Below are positions 1 to 11,252 of a stretch of 64,000 bases of DNA, piece by piece. Source of the stretch: Aselliscus stoliczkanus (Eukaryota; Chordata; Mammalia; Chiroptera; Hipposideridae); the NCBI GenBank assembly GCA_033961575.1, contig CM066737.1, positions 85,184,271 through 85,248,270 of the forward strand, given 5' to 3'. The notes beneath the pieces are model-generated. The model saw only the letters and a list, made by a program, of their open reading frames with translations. It had not been told where the DNA came from and ran no database searches. Each line of letters starts with the position of its first letter. Positions within the stretch are counted from its first letter, which is position 1. Position numbers and translations under genes: made by a program.

Positions 1-1395
1 GAGCCCAGAAAGAAATCCTTACACATATGGTAAAATGATTTCCTCAAGGATTCAAGACCATTCAATAGGAAAAGGAGTCTTCACAAATAGTGTTGGGAAA
101 ATTGGACATTCACAAGCAAAAGAATGAAGGTGGACCCTTACCTTATACAGACATTAACAAAAAAATGATCAAAAACCTAAATATAAGAGCTAAAACTATA
201 ACACTTTTATAAGAAACAAATCGGGGAAAAGCTTCAAGACAATGGGTTTGACAATTATTTATTTGATATGACACCAAAAGCACAGACCACAAAAGAAAGA
301 AAAAGATAAATAAGACTTCATAAAAATTTTAAAATATATATGTGCATCAAAGACATTATCGACACAGTGAAAAGGTAACCCACAGTATGGGAGAAAATGC
401 TTACAAGCCATATATCTGATAATGGATTAATGTCCAGAGTATATAACTCCTACAAGTCAGCAACAACAAGAAGCAAACAAACCAATTAAAAATGGACAAA
501 GGACTTGAATAGATGTTTCTTCAGAGAACATGTACAGGTCTTCATGGTCAATAAGTACATGAAAAGGTGCCTAACATCACTAATCATTAGGGAAATGCAA
601 ATGAATACCACAATGAAGTGCCACTTCCCATTCATTAGGATTGCATTATAAAAAAGAGAAAAAAAGAAAAAAAAAAACAGCCATTGGTGAGGGTGTGGAG
701 AAATTGGAATCCTTAGGCATTGCTGGTGGGAATGTAAAATTGTTCAGTCACCTTGGAAAACAATATTGCAGTCCCTCAAAAAACTTAAATATACAATTAC
801 CATACCATCTAGTAGTTCCACTTCTAGGGATAGACCCAAAAGAATGGAAAGCAGGTATTTGTATTTCAATAAGAATTGAAATAGATACTTGTATACCTGT
901 GTTCATCTCAGCATTATTCACAACAGCCAAAAGATGGAAACAGCCCAAATGTGCATAACTGGATGAATAAATAAACAAAATGTATATATATATACACACA
1001 CACAATGGAATTTTGTTTAGCTTCAAAAAGGAATGAAATTTTGACACGTTATAACATAGATGAACAAACCTTCAAGACATTATGCTATGTGTATAAGCTA
1101 GTCACAAAAGGCAAATATTTTCTGATTCCATTTATATGATATACCTAGAGTAATGAAACTCAAAAACAGTAGTAGAATGGTGGTTGCCAAAGTCTGTGGG
1201 GTGGAGGGAATGGGGAGTTATTGTTTAATGGATACAGTTTTAGTTTGTAAAGATGAAAAAGTTCTGGAGATGGATGATGGTGATGGTAACACAGCAGTGT
1301 GAGTGTATTAAATGCCTTTAGACTGTACACATAAAAATTGTTGACATGCTAAATTTTGTTAGGTATATTTTACAATAAAAATGAAATTAAATTAT
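1..1395 (+). mobile_element. L1 LINE, 3' part (enters from left edge)
   Basis: The sequence reads as the 3' third of L1 ORF2 followed by the 3' UTR. It has the typical run of an ORF2 C-terminus (frame 641-958 keeps a corrupted fragment), the TATATA/CACACA patch near 985-1003 preceding 'aatggaattttgttt', and an A-rich end near 1370-1395. Many stops and indels break the frame, so it encodes nothing. The element continues beyond the window to the left. It is an older L1 than the one at 4175-5466, judged by its decay. Confidence 0.85.
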
Positions 1396-1399
1396 AAAA

Positions 1400-2790
1400 A
1401 CTATTATATTAAAATTGATGCTTAATTTTTAAAAATGATCAAAAATTATCTGCGTCTCCAAGGTCATACCATATATGCATCAAAGATAGCCTTTCCTGCT
1501 GATTTCAGAATTATCCTATAAACTAGTTGTTACCACACATTTCTGATTGTTTTGTTCTTGAAGAGTCACTTTGCAACTTATACTTGTGATTAAACAAACC
1601 CATTGACAGTTGCAAAGCTAACTTTTGTGTACACCCAGAAGACATCATGGTTAATGTAAACATGTTCATGCCAACTACAAAGGTAAATACCAGAGATGAC
1701 CAAAAAATGTATTATGGCATTATGCAACTTGTGGTCAGAGACTGAAGAATAAATGCAGTTTGTCACTTATTTCCTAGATTTTCCTAATCACTCTTAGAAC
1801 CATGGCTGCTCCTGTACCAAGTTACAAAAACTCAGCTTTTAAGTAGAGGAACATAAACTTTTCATATTTGGAGTCAGAGGGCTGGTATGAGAAGAAACTA
1901 GAGCCAGCCACCCAAGGGCATCCAGTGTGAATGGTGTAGTGCAATTAGGGTTTGGCTAACTTGCACTTTCAGGGAAAAGGCACTACCCAGCAATGCTGTG
2001 TAGGCAAAAATTGGGTCATCAAATTTCCTCCTTTTCTTGAAAGTATTCCAGAAAAATATTTATTTTCAAACTAATGCTGATTCTTCAGTTTCTGACAAGA
2101 CTCAGCAAAAACTGTTTAAGGGAGGAACCAGTAAATATTGTCAACCATATTTCACTAGCCTAGTTCAGAGACAACAAAGGTTCACAATGTATTCCCATAC
2201 ACATAGGAACACATATGTTCTATTTATTATTAAGCAAGCATTGGAAATATACTTATTTTTTCATTCTTAGAACACTGATGACCCAGGAATGCCACAGACA
2301 CCTTTGTTTACATTATTTTTAAAACATTTGTTCTAAAATCACAACGGGCTAAAATAGTCTCACCAAAGGAATACATGATTTTCACTGCTTAACGCAAGAG
2401 CTATGCTGGCATGATCATAGTCACTTTCATCCTTTTCTTGATGGGTACTAACATGCAGCAATAAAATATTCCGCTCTACTCCTTTTGATTAAGTTGCTGT
2501 TGACATTGACATTTCTCAAGTTACCCGAAAATGCCTCAAATTCTATGCACTGCTAAAAGAATGTGGATAATCTAGCTGTTAAAATATGTAAGGATGTTTG
2601 CTTCTATTATTATTATTGTCATGCATTTATGTATAAAACTGCATGAACACATTTCAAGAAAAATGAAATGAATAGTACAATGGCTAGTCAAATACATTCG
2701 TGTGATTAGAAAAAGCTCTGCTTCAGGCTGTGTGTCAAATTCAAGTCTTCCCACGTGTCTCATTTTTGGACACAGGTTGAAGGGGCAATA
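1400..2790. other. No recognised gene
   Basis: AT-rich sequence without a convincing exon. The only structure noted is a segment at about 2123-2175 that resembles 2953-3008 in the same orientation (both begin 'gaaccagtaaatatt'). Confidence 0.5.
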
Positions 2791-2794
2791 GCTA

Positions 2795-3070
2795 CCTAGT
2801 ACATATTCTTCTCATGGCAGAAATCTAAAGTTTCCCAAAGGTCAGGTGGAAACACATTATGCCTCTTAAGACACAGGTTTGGAGCTGACAGTTTGTCACT
2901 TCCATTCATTTTCTATTGGCCAAAACAAGCCACATGACCAAGTCCAAGACACAAGAAGGAACCAGTAAATATTTTCAGTCATATTCCAGTAACCTAGCTG
3001 AGAAACAAATGTTATCATATACATTCAAGCATAGGACTGGGAGGTAAATATTTGCTGAACAATAATAGAA
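2795..3070 (+). repeat. Possible ancient LTR (MaLR-like) fragment
   Basis: The stretch around 2905-2945 ('cattttctattggccaaa' and what follows) looks like the 3' part of an MLT1-type LTR, but decay is heavy. About 50 bp of it (2953-3008) also occurs in diverged form at 2123-2175, suggesting a repeat with two local copies. Family assignment is a guess. Confidence 0.3.
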
Positions 3071-3173
3071 TTTGTCAGTCATACTCATGGTACTCTATTT
3101 CTTTAATTGTATCAAATGTGTCCAATAATTTCAAAATGTGCAATCTTTGTAGATCTGATACTGTAGTTTAATG

Positions 3174-3175
<2 letters not shown>

Positions 3176-3211
<36 letters not shown>

Positions 3212-3278
3212 TTCAGGTATACAAAGCCATGTAATAGTTATACATTTTACCCCTCATAAAGTGATAACTCCCCTCCTC
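3176..3278 (-). mobile_element. Short L1 3' end with target duplication
   Basis: An antisense L1 3' terminus ('cccctcataaagtgataac' at 3250-3268) has its tail turned into an ATT microsatellite (3176-3211). It is flanked by a perfect 15-bp direct repeat, ctgtagtttaatgtt, at 3161-3175 and 3279-3293. That is a target-site duplication, so this is a complete, extremely 5'-truncated insertion of only about 100 bp. Confidence 0.75.
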
Positions 3279-3317
3279 CTGTAGTTTAATGTTTTTATCA
3301 ACATTCATTCATGGCAT

Positions 3318-3321
<4 letters not shown>

Positions 3322-3358
<37 letters not shown>

Positions 3359-3390
3359 ATGCATGTGCCCGCATGCACACATGTGCATGT
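3322..3390. repeat. (TG)n microsatellite with alternating purine-pyrimidine tail
   Basis: Eighteen TG units (3322-3357) run into GCATGCATGTGCCCGCATGC and ACATGTGCATG, which keep the purine-pyrimidine alternation and contain nested palindromes. It is likely polymorphic and able to adopt Z-DNA. Confidence 0.9.
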
Positions 3391-3769
3391 TATTATGATC
3401 TTATATATCAGGCAAATTTAACTCAAGTAAGTTTTAGAGTTTAAAATACAATCTTCCAGAGAGAACTTCCTTTACTTCAACTAAGTAACTGATGATGTGT
3501 TCAGCTAGAGAGGTTGTGAGAATTCCAGCTCCCATGATTTTTGAAGGAAGAGGCAGTTTGTCAGGAAAGACATAGCAGACAAATTAGCAAAGGGACCAAA
3601 TATTCTCCAGAGAAAAGATCTATATGGGATCTGATTGCTTTCCATTTTGGGTTACCCACATTCTTTAAAAACCTTTTATAAAAGCACTGGGTCAGAAAGC
3701 AGAAGGAAGGAATTTGGAGTGGTAATGAAGGGATAAATCAGACTTTAAACTACCATGATGTATTCGACC

Positions 3770-4140
3770 AGGAACGGTAAGTGCTGTAATGACCAGCCCC
3801 CAAATCTGGTGGCTTAATGGAACTCAAACGGATTGCTGGCCCATGCAACAGTACAACATGGGGGTTTGGTGGGGGGCCTTCCGTGAAAGGATGCAGGGAG
3901 CAGCCCCCTCCTTCTGATAGCACTGCTGCCTCATAGGACCTCAGGCTCTCCTGCTGGGTGCTCTTTTTGTCTGCCAGAAGAAAGTACAAGAGAGAGCAAG
4001 AGATATTTTGTTGTGTTAGACCTAGAAGTGGTGTTAATCATTTCCATCCACATGTCCCCATCTACTGCAGGTCAGAAAAGTTGACTATGTATACAGGTTT
4101 GGTAAACAAGCAGCCAGTATCTCTGATCTATTGGGTTCTA
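3770..4140 (+). repeat. Probable ancient LTR fragment (MaLR-type)
   Basis: The pattern 'ctggtggcttaa' near the left, a GC-rich centre, 'agagagagcaagagatatt' at 3990-4008 and 'gaagtggtgttaatcattt' near 4025 recall the body and 3' portion of MLT1-class LTRs. Heavily decayed; no open reading frame of interest. Confidence 0.35.
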
Positions 4141-4174
4141 TGCAAAAAAGTTGAATCTAAAAAGTTCCTGTGAC

Positions 4175-5427
4175 CAAAGGCATCCTACTGAATGGGAGAA
4201 GATATTTGTCAACGATATATCTGATAAGGGCTTAATATCCAAAATTTATAAAACACTCATTCAACTCAATACCAGAAAACAACCCAATTAAAAAATGGGC
4301 AGAGGATATGAAGAGGCATTTCTCTAAAGAGGACATACAGATAGCCAACAGGCATATGAAAATTGTTCAACCTCACTAATCATTAGAGAAATGCAAATAA
4401 AAACCACAAGAAGATACCACCTCACTCCAGTCAGAATGTCTATCATCAACAAATCAACAAACAACAAGTGTTGGCGAGGATGTGGAGAAAAGGGAACCCT
4501 GGTGCACTGTTGGTGGGATTGCAGATTGGTGCAGCCATTATGGAAATCAGTATGGAGGTATCTGAAAAAACTGGAAATGAAACTACCATATGACCCAGCA
4601 ATTGCACTTTTGAGTATCTATCCAGAGAAACCTAAGGCGCTAATTTGAAAAAATATATGCACCCCTATGTTTATTGCAGCACTATTTACAATAGCCAAGA
4701 CTTGGAAACAACTGAAATGCCCATTGGTAGATGACTGGATTAAGAAATTGTGGTACTTTTATACAATGGAGTATTACTTGTCATAAAGAAGAATGAAATC
4801 GTACCATTTGCAACAATATGGATGGACCTAGAGACTATTATGTTAAGTGAAATAAGTCAGTTGGAGAAAGACAAATACCATATGATCTCACTTATATGTG
4901 GAATCTAAAAAACTGAATGAATGAGCAAAGTAAACAGAAACAGTCTCAGAGATATACAGGAAAAACTGATGGTTACTAGTTGGGAGGGAGGTGGGGATGA
5001 AGGAGAAGGGGAAGGGATTAAACAGCATAAATAGGTAACTACAATATTGCCACAGGGATATGAAAGACAGTTAGGGGAGTATAATTAATAATGTTGTAAA
5101 TATTTTGTAGGATGTCAGATGGTCACATGTCTTGTTAGGGAGACCATTTCATGGATGGAATAGAGGCTGGATCACTGCACTGTACACCTGAAGCTGAGGT
5201 TGTATAATATTGTATGCCAACTATAATTGAATATATAGATAGTCTCGGGATATAGAGTGTAGTGTGGGAGTGGAGTCAATGGAATTGTAATAGATATGTA
5301 TGATATCGGGTGCAGGGAGGAGTGGGATGGCAGATTGGGAGAGGAGGGTTGTCACTTTGGGTGGTAAAAAGTATAACTATTGCACTGTGTTGTACACCTA
5401 AAACTAATTAAAAATAAAATAAAATTA

Positions 5428-5458
<31 letters not shown>

Positions 5459-5466
5459 AATAAAAT
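4175..5466 (+). mobile_element. 5'-truncated L1 LINE, target duplication intact
   Basis: This is L1 ORF2 3' end plus 3' UTR and an A-rich AAAT tail. The bounds are set by an 11-bp direct repeat, gttcctgtgac, at 4164-4174 and 5467-5477. An 85-codon frame (4391-4648) reads as the C-terminal region of L1 ORF2p, including [20 protein letters not shown] and PYDPAIALL. This is the zinc-knuckle/C-terminal segment, not the reverse transcriptase. Its 3' UTR is the same type as the short copy at 7272-7538, so both come from one relatively recent L1 lineage. Confidence 0.9.
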
Positions 5467-5479
5467 GTTCCTGTGACTA

Positions 5480-7254
5480 AATAACTCAAACACCATGGAA
5501 TAGCTTTGAGATTAATGGCCGCATATCAATAATGAAATCACAGGTTATGTGGTTTATAACATAGTTTATAATGACCTATGGTGGTATGTGACAGCTGATA
5601 GTGACAGTGGGAGAAGAGAGAGTATTTTGTCCCTATACACTTATATTCTCCTCACCTGTCAACCCCCAAATAACAACAGGAACCAAAAGAAAATCTGTGT
5701 CGGCAGAGGTATTACTCTGGCATGGGGCTGTTGAAACCACTTGGGTTTTAGCGGTGACACTGAGGTAGGGATAGTGTGGAGTCAGACCCGGCTCTGGGGG
5801 TTCTACATATGGCCAGTCACCTTGGCAGGGGCAATAGGATTTTGGGAGTGGTCTCCCCAGATTTCTGTGCATGGGTGTTAGTCTCTGGCTGCCCTGTGAG
5901 CTGTCTGGCGTCTGCTTCCAGTGGTGGATGCAGAATTCCTCAATTGATACTTGGGTTTCAAATCCAGACATGAGGTAGTTCCCCACAGAATATGACATTC
6001 CAGTAAGTGGCCTCTGCCCCACATATCAGGAGTGGGATGATGCTGGTGATGAGGCTAGCAGGGCTGAGATGGGAGCTCATAGAAATGCTGACATTATTAT
6101 TAAAGTCACTGTGACCTTACTTGCATACCTAGCATGTGAAGAGGGCTTTCTTCCCTTACAGTTAAAATTAGAAAAAATAATATTGCTGCCTGTTATGGGG
6201 AGAAGGAACTTGATCATCTCAAAATCTACCCCACTTTATCCCCCAGAATGATGTAGCTGTGCCCTTCCACAGTTGGCTTGTCTGCTCCGGAGTTGTGATT
6301 CCCCCATAATTTCTGAGGCCTCTGAAGTGTACCTAGACCTCTGCAGGGGCTGACTTTCTTTTACTCCAAGAGAAACTAACCTTGAACACTGTCATCAGCT
6401 AGCAAAGTAATGATCCTATTTCTTGTTGAAGCAAACTATCCATTTGCTTTTAAAAAAAAGCCTTTTGAAGAAGACAGAGGGAAAAAAAAGATAAAGAAAA
6501 ATGCCCTGAATCCAGAAGGGTTGAGTTTACAAATCGTGTGGTTTGTTTTCTGCACATTAGAGACATTGTTTCATGTCAGCTCTTCTTGTTTTGATTGTCT
6601 CACAGGTTGTCAGCACCACGTGGTAGAAGAATGATGAACCAATGGTCTTCTGGAATAAATCTGGCCAAGGTCAGTTTTTATTTGTATATCCTGCTTTCCC
6701 TTTTCCCAGAATTGCCTACTTGTAGTTTTCCACAGTAATTATGGGATATTCCATCTGTGCTCAGTGTGAGTTAAGAAGAGCCTTACTCACAGGGGGTCCT
6801 TCAAGTCTGATGCTCATGTCCTTGGTCGCATGTTCTATAATCTAGACCAGGTTGTAAAGCCTTGACTTTGTGAGACAAGGATCTCTATTTTTATAGAACC
6901 GAACTTGTCAACTCAGCAAACTACTCACAATGTGATAGATGCTCAAGAGACTGTGCTAATTTATTATAATGAACCAACTACTCCTTGTCTCTGCCCTCTG
7001 AGACTTGTTGACATCATAGACATTGTAGATTACTTAGAACTAGAAATTGGGTTCTAGAATTTGAGTTCTAGACATCCTGCATTGAATTTTGGAAGTATTT
7101 CTAACACAGAGAGGCACAGAGAGGGGTACTAGGTGGGTTCTTAGCTAAGCAAGGGAGATCCAGATCTCACATTTTCCGAATGAGATGTCAGTGGTTGCCG
7201 AATTAGAATAACAGAGGATTGCTCCCCACAGCCTGAGCTCTAGGCCTTCATGGA
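5480..7254. other. No recognised gene or repeat
   Basis: Unique-looking sequence. A minus-strand open frame of about 129 codons at 5633-6022 lacks an ATG (it would need GTG), matches no family I know and has no convincing splice context, so I do not call it a gene. The region may hold decayed repeats I cannot name. Confidence 0.4.
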
Positions 7255-7271
7255 TAAAAATAAGTTGCTTT

Positions 7272-7538
7272 TGAGGCTTGATCACTGCACTGTACACCTG
7301 AAGCTGATGTTGTATAGTATTGTATGCCAACTGCAACTGAATATGTGGGTGGTCACGGGATGTGGAGTATGCTGTGGAGGCGAGTCAGGGGAGTTGTGAT
7401 GGATATGTATGATATGGGGGGGGGAGTGGGGTGGCGAACTGGGGGAGGGGGGTTTTCACTTTGGGGGGTAAAGAGTATAACTATTGCATTGTGTTGTACA
7501 CCGAAAACTAATAAAATAAAATAAAAATAAAGAAAAAA
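7272..7538 (+). mobile_element. Very short L1 3' UTR insertion
   Basis: From 'gatcactgcactgtacacct' to the A-rich end this matches the 3' UTR of the L1 at 4175-5466 (there at about 5170-5460), including the G-rich block. It is bracketed by aaaaataagttgctttt at 7255-7271 and 7539-7555, a 17-bp target duplication. Only the last ~265 bp of the element were copied. Confidence 0.88.
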
Positions 7539-7742
7539 AAATAAGTTGCTTTTAAGAAGGAAAGCAAGTTTTCTCATAAATCTCAGGAATATGAGAACAA
7601 AAGGACACTGGGACCCCTCCCGATGCAAAAAGCCACCATATTCACTATGTAAACTATTCCAGTGTACTGTAAAAGAAGGTAACACTAATTGTATTCCAAG
7701 GTCTTGCTTTTCCATGCCATGGAGATAAGGCTCAGCAATTGA

Positions 7743-8175
7743 ATCAGCCCCAAGTGAGGGCCAAGTGAAAGGGAGTCTGGTGCAGGATTCGTAAGAGGAA
7801 AGTGAATGGGCCTGCACGTGTACATTCAGGGAACTAGTCCCTAGAGAAGACCAAGTGAAAGACAGTCCTCCACTGGATTTCTAAGAGGAGAGTATATAGG
7901 AAGTGGCCAGCTTATGTGCACTCAAGGAATCGCAGATGAGAAAAGACATGGTGAAAGGGCACCCAGTGCAGGATTCCTAAGGTGTAGGGATAGGAAGCCG
8001 CCTCCATGTGTGCTCTTTGGGGAAAGGTTCAAGAAAAGGTCAATTGAATGGGATCCTAACCTAGATTCCTAAGATGTAAGAATGGGATGTATCCTGTATG
8101 TGTGCATTCAGGGAATCAGCCCCAAGACAAGGTCAAGTGAAAGATCGAGGTTGGATTCCTAGAAGGGAAGGGCAG
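7743..8175 (+). repeat. Tandem array of ~92-bp units (about 4.7 copies)
   Basis: Five diverged units can be laid out: 7743-7832, 7833-7928, 7929-8023, 8024-8114 and 8115-8175 (partial). Each carries, in order, a 'ccaagtgaaag'-like block, a 'ggattcctaag'-like block about 25 bp later, and a 'tgtgcattcaggga'-like block at the end. Unit lengths are 90-96 bp. Divergence between units is high, so the array is old. No coding frame runs through it, and the copies are contiguous, so there are no CRISPR-like spacers. Confidence 0.75.
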
Positions 8176-8496
8176 GAAGAAGGGAGAATAAGAGGGTAGG
8201 AGCTCTCAGGCACATCTGTTATCAACTGACAAAGAGAATTTTCCAGATGCCAGATAGGGAAATGAGGTCCAAAATAAATTTATTTCAAAAGCTAATTTGC
8301 AGGTCAGAACAACTACAAAACAACTTTTTGGTACCACAGTCCTTGACAAGTCCTTTTTTGTTCATCTTTCTTCCATCTCTGTGCAAGATTACTCTATATC
8401 CAAATATTCTGATTTATGCATAACTTTGTTTATAATTTTCAAGATTAAGGTTTTATGACACTCCGTAGTTCCTGTTGCTTTAACAATTGGCTAGAT

Positions 8497-8822
8497 CAGG
8501 GGTTGGCAAACTGCGGCTCATGAGCCACATGCGGCTCTTTGGGTACATTCCATCTCAAAAGTTTGCGGACCCCTGGAAGAGCCAACCCTGTCCCTCACAA
8601 CAATTTAAAAATTATTCGAGAGCCATAAATATATTTACATAATCACCATTATGTGAATAATATCCTTCAAAAATTTTATAAATGAAGCTATGATAGTTTT
8701 ATTTTCATTTTCAATTTGACTTCAGAGCCACATATAAGTACCCAAAGAGCCACATGTGGCTCGCGAGCTGCAGTTTGCTGACCCCTGGCGACTCTTCCAT
8801 CTCAAAAGTTTGCTGACCCCTG
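8497..8822. mobile_element. Non-autonomous hAT transposon with 8-bp target duplication
   Basis: The left end caggggttggcaaactgcgg is mirrored near the right by gcagtttgctgacccctg (8770-8787) and again at the extreme right (8805-8822). Flanks ggctagat (8489-8496) and ggctaaat (8823-8830) form an 8-bp duplication with one mismatch, the hAT signature. No transposase is present. The right side carries two successive terminus-like ends, and the left end is followed by a terminus-like end at 8556-8575, so the element has duplicated terminal modules. Confidence 0.85.
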
Positions 8823-8887
8823 GGCTAAATATATAAATATGTCCTAAAGGTCATCCTCATGTTTGTAATGCATTTCCAATAAGACCT

Positions 8888-9100
8888 CTAGATTTCAAAA
8901 CTGAAATCTAGGTATACATCCCAGCTCCATTACACACTGTCTGTGCAGCTTGTAGGAAGGTTTTTAATGTCACTCACACCCTATTGGTAAACAAGGATAC
9001 TAATATAGCTCACCTTATAGCATTGTTTTGATGAATATGAATATTATGTAAAGGAGTCTGGTGCATAATAAATGCTAAATAACTATCATGGATGATAATG
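8888..9100 (+). repeat. MIR SINE fragment
   Basis: The order 'catcccagctccattacac', 'gttttgatgaatatgaa', 'aaggagtctggtgcataataaatgct' follows the MIR consensus in sense orientation. At its left edge a 24-bp inverted repeat (8888-8911: ctagatttca, loop aaac, tgaaatctag) is present. A GAT-rich microsatellite follows at about 9090-9126. Confidence 0.6.
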
Positions 9101-9126
9101 ATGATGATGATGATGATAATAATTAC

Positions 9127-10725
9127 TGTGACGGGGAGGCTGATGCCTCATAATGAAGGGCCTGGGAATTCAGACTAAAAGGTTTTATCTAGACACAATG
9201 CACAGTTAGATATTGAAGGTGGAAACATAAAGTCACCATGATCTTTCAGACCCAGGAGAAGATAGCACCATGAGCACCATGAGGAATCAGCAGGATGAAT
9301 CATGACCTGGCCAATGGGTACCAGGGGTGTTGTCAGTTCACCGGGGCCATTACACAATATAGATAATACTCCAGCAACAGTGGGGCCTGGTGCTTTCCTA
9401 ATCAACCGTTGTCATTGGATCTCGTTCTTTGTAATTTCCACCGAAGTTCATCACAGAGAGCTCCTTAAAATGTATAATTCACAACAGCAAAGGAGAATAG
9501 GAATTTTGTGATTCAGAAGAGGCATACCACTGTAGCTATCTCATATTATCCAAATAATGAATTTAAGAGAATACCCTGTCTTTCCAGGCTCTTTCATCTG
9601 AAGGGGCAGCACCCTGCCAGTAACCTGACCCTTTAATGATAATGGTCCTACTTTGATAATCACCCCGCAGTCCAATGCAGAGGTGTTCTCAGTCTTCGTA
9701 GTCACTGGAAAATACATGTCCTTTTTGTGAGGGCAGCAACCATTTGATTTTGGCTTTTGTTTAAAAGGATTCTGTCTACTAAACTCAACCTATATACCTC
9801 TGAACTGTACTCTCCTCTGGCCTGGGCACATGAGTCTCCAACTGGCTCTCATCTCCATGCCCAGATATCCTTTTGAATGTCCTCCTAACCTCATCACTCC
9901 CTCTCTAGTCAACTGATTACAGATTCCATAAAAGCTCCATCTTGGCTCCTATTCTAATTCTCTGTCATCTCCTACTCTAAGGCCCGACTCCAGCTTCCCT
10001 TCCAGTCTTCCATCCAGAGATTCCCAGCATCTAATTGGGGACATAGCCCTGATGGCTGTCCTTCCTTCAGTAGTTTTAGTACAAATCTTCTCTGACATAA
10101 ACATAAGATAGCAATGTAGGGTTAACATGTATATCTCAGAATATGTAATCGCAAAATACATTTCACAGTGAAACAGAGAGCCTGGTACATGAGGAAGGGG
10201 AGATGGAGATTGCTACAGTTTATGTGGAATCCACCCATCAACCAGTGTGTCCAGTTACTGTTCCACCCAGCTGAGACTGGGCGTTAACAAAGAGTAACTT
10301 GGAGAAGATTGTGAAGTATACTTTATTGAAACATTACAAAAGTACATATATGTAACTTATAGTAGAACAGCATTTAGAGATTTGGGAGTCCAATATCAGT
10401 AGCATTCTTGGAGGAAAATGACAATGATTGACCAGTGTTTTGGAATTTGATATATAGCATTCAGAATTAATTTCTATCAGGTGTATTTTGTGTATGGATT
10501 TTAATTCTAAAGATGGGATGCAAGGGCTTTTAAGGAAATCACTGAGAGCCTCAGTATCACACACACTGTTCTCTCTCGATTTCTCTCAGTCTCCATCCTA
10601 TGGCTGGATCAGTAAGTGAATAAATTCTTTTACCATTTATCTTTTGTCAGAGAAGGCAACCACTGTGAAACATGATACTTGAAACCTTCCTTAAGAGGAA
10701 GGAAATGACAAAACGGTAGAGCAAA
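9127..10725. other. No recognised gene
   Basis: Mixed-composition sequence; small frames at 9175-9405 and 9302-9511 overlap on opposite strands and look like chance. 9760-10020 is CT-rich and might be decayed L2, but I cannot support that. Confidence 0.4.
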
Positions 10726-11236
10726 GGGCTGGCCAATTGGCTCAGTTGGTTAAGAGTGTGCCCAAGAATGTGAGCTCTGAGCAACAGGGTCACCAGTTCA
10801 ATTCCCACATGGGCCAGTGACACTGTGTCTGAGCTGAACTACCATTGAGCTGTCAACAGGTGGCAGGATGGCTCAGCTGATGAGAGCACATGCTTCTAAC
10901 AACAAGGTTGCCTATTTGAGATGGTGGCTATGCCCGCCCACAACTAAAGACTGAACTCGGCACCTTGAGCTGAGCTGCCTCCGGGGTGGCTCAGGATATA
11001 GAGCACGTGCTCTTAAAAACAAGGCTGCTGGTTCAACTCCCACATGGGATGGTGGCTACGCCCACCTGCAACTAATTGAACATGGCACCTTGAGCTGAGT
11101 AGTGCAACTGGACTTGGAGCTGAGCTTGCTGTGCCCTCCACAACCAAGATTGAAGGACAACAACTTGACTGTTCCCCTTCCCCAACTCCCCAACACTGTT
11201 CCCCTCCCCCAATTCCCCAATAAAATCTTTTGTAAA
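10726..11236 (+). mobile_element. Compound tRNA-derived SINE (three head units)
   Basis: It starts GGGCTGGCCAATTGGCTCAG (a tRNA-like A box) with a B-box-like GTTCAATTCC. Two further tRNA-like modules begin near 10861 ('ggcaggatggctcagctga') and 10984 ('ggggtggctcaggatatag'). It ends in the CCCCAATAAAATCTTTT tail that other SINEs here share. Flanks ggtagagcaaag and ggtaggcaaaga (about 10715 and 11240) are a near-perfect target duplication, so the three heads moved as a single unit. Pol III A/B boxes are visible in the first module. Confidence 0.82.
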
Positions 11237-11252
11237 AAATGGTAGGCAAAGA

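Noticed and set aside
5633..6022. 129-codon minus-strand open frame, the second longest in the first 20 kb
   Set aside because: Begins at GTG rather than ATG, with an in-frame stop just upstream; no recognisable domain, and a plus-strand frame overlaps it. Probably chance.
7353..7817. 154-codon minus-strand frame
   Set aside because: Runs across an L1 3' UTR, its A-rich tail and the start of the tandem array; a composite artefact.
7743..8175. Regularly spaced repeats suggestive of CRISPR
   Set aside because: Units are contiguous, diverged and about 92 bp long, with no unique spacers, in a mammalian genome.
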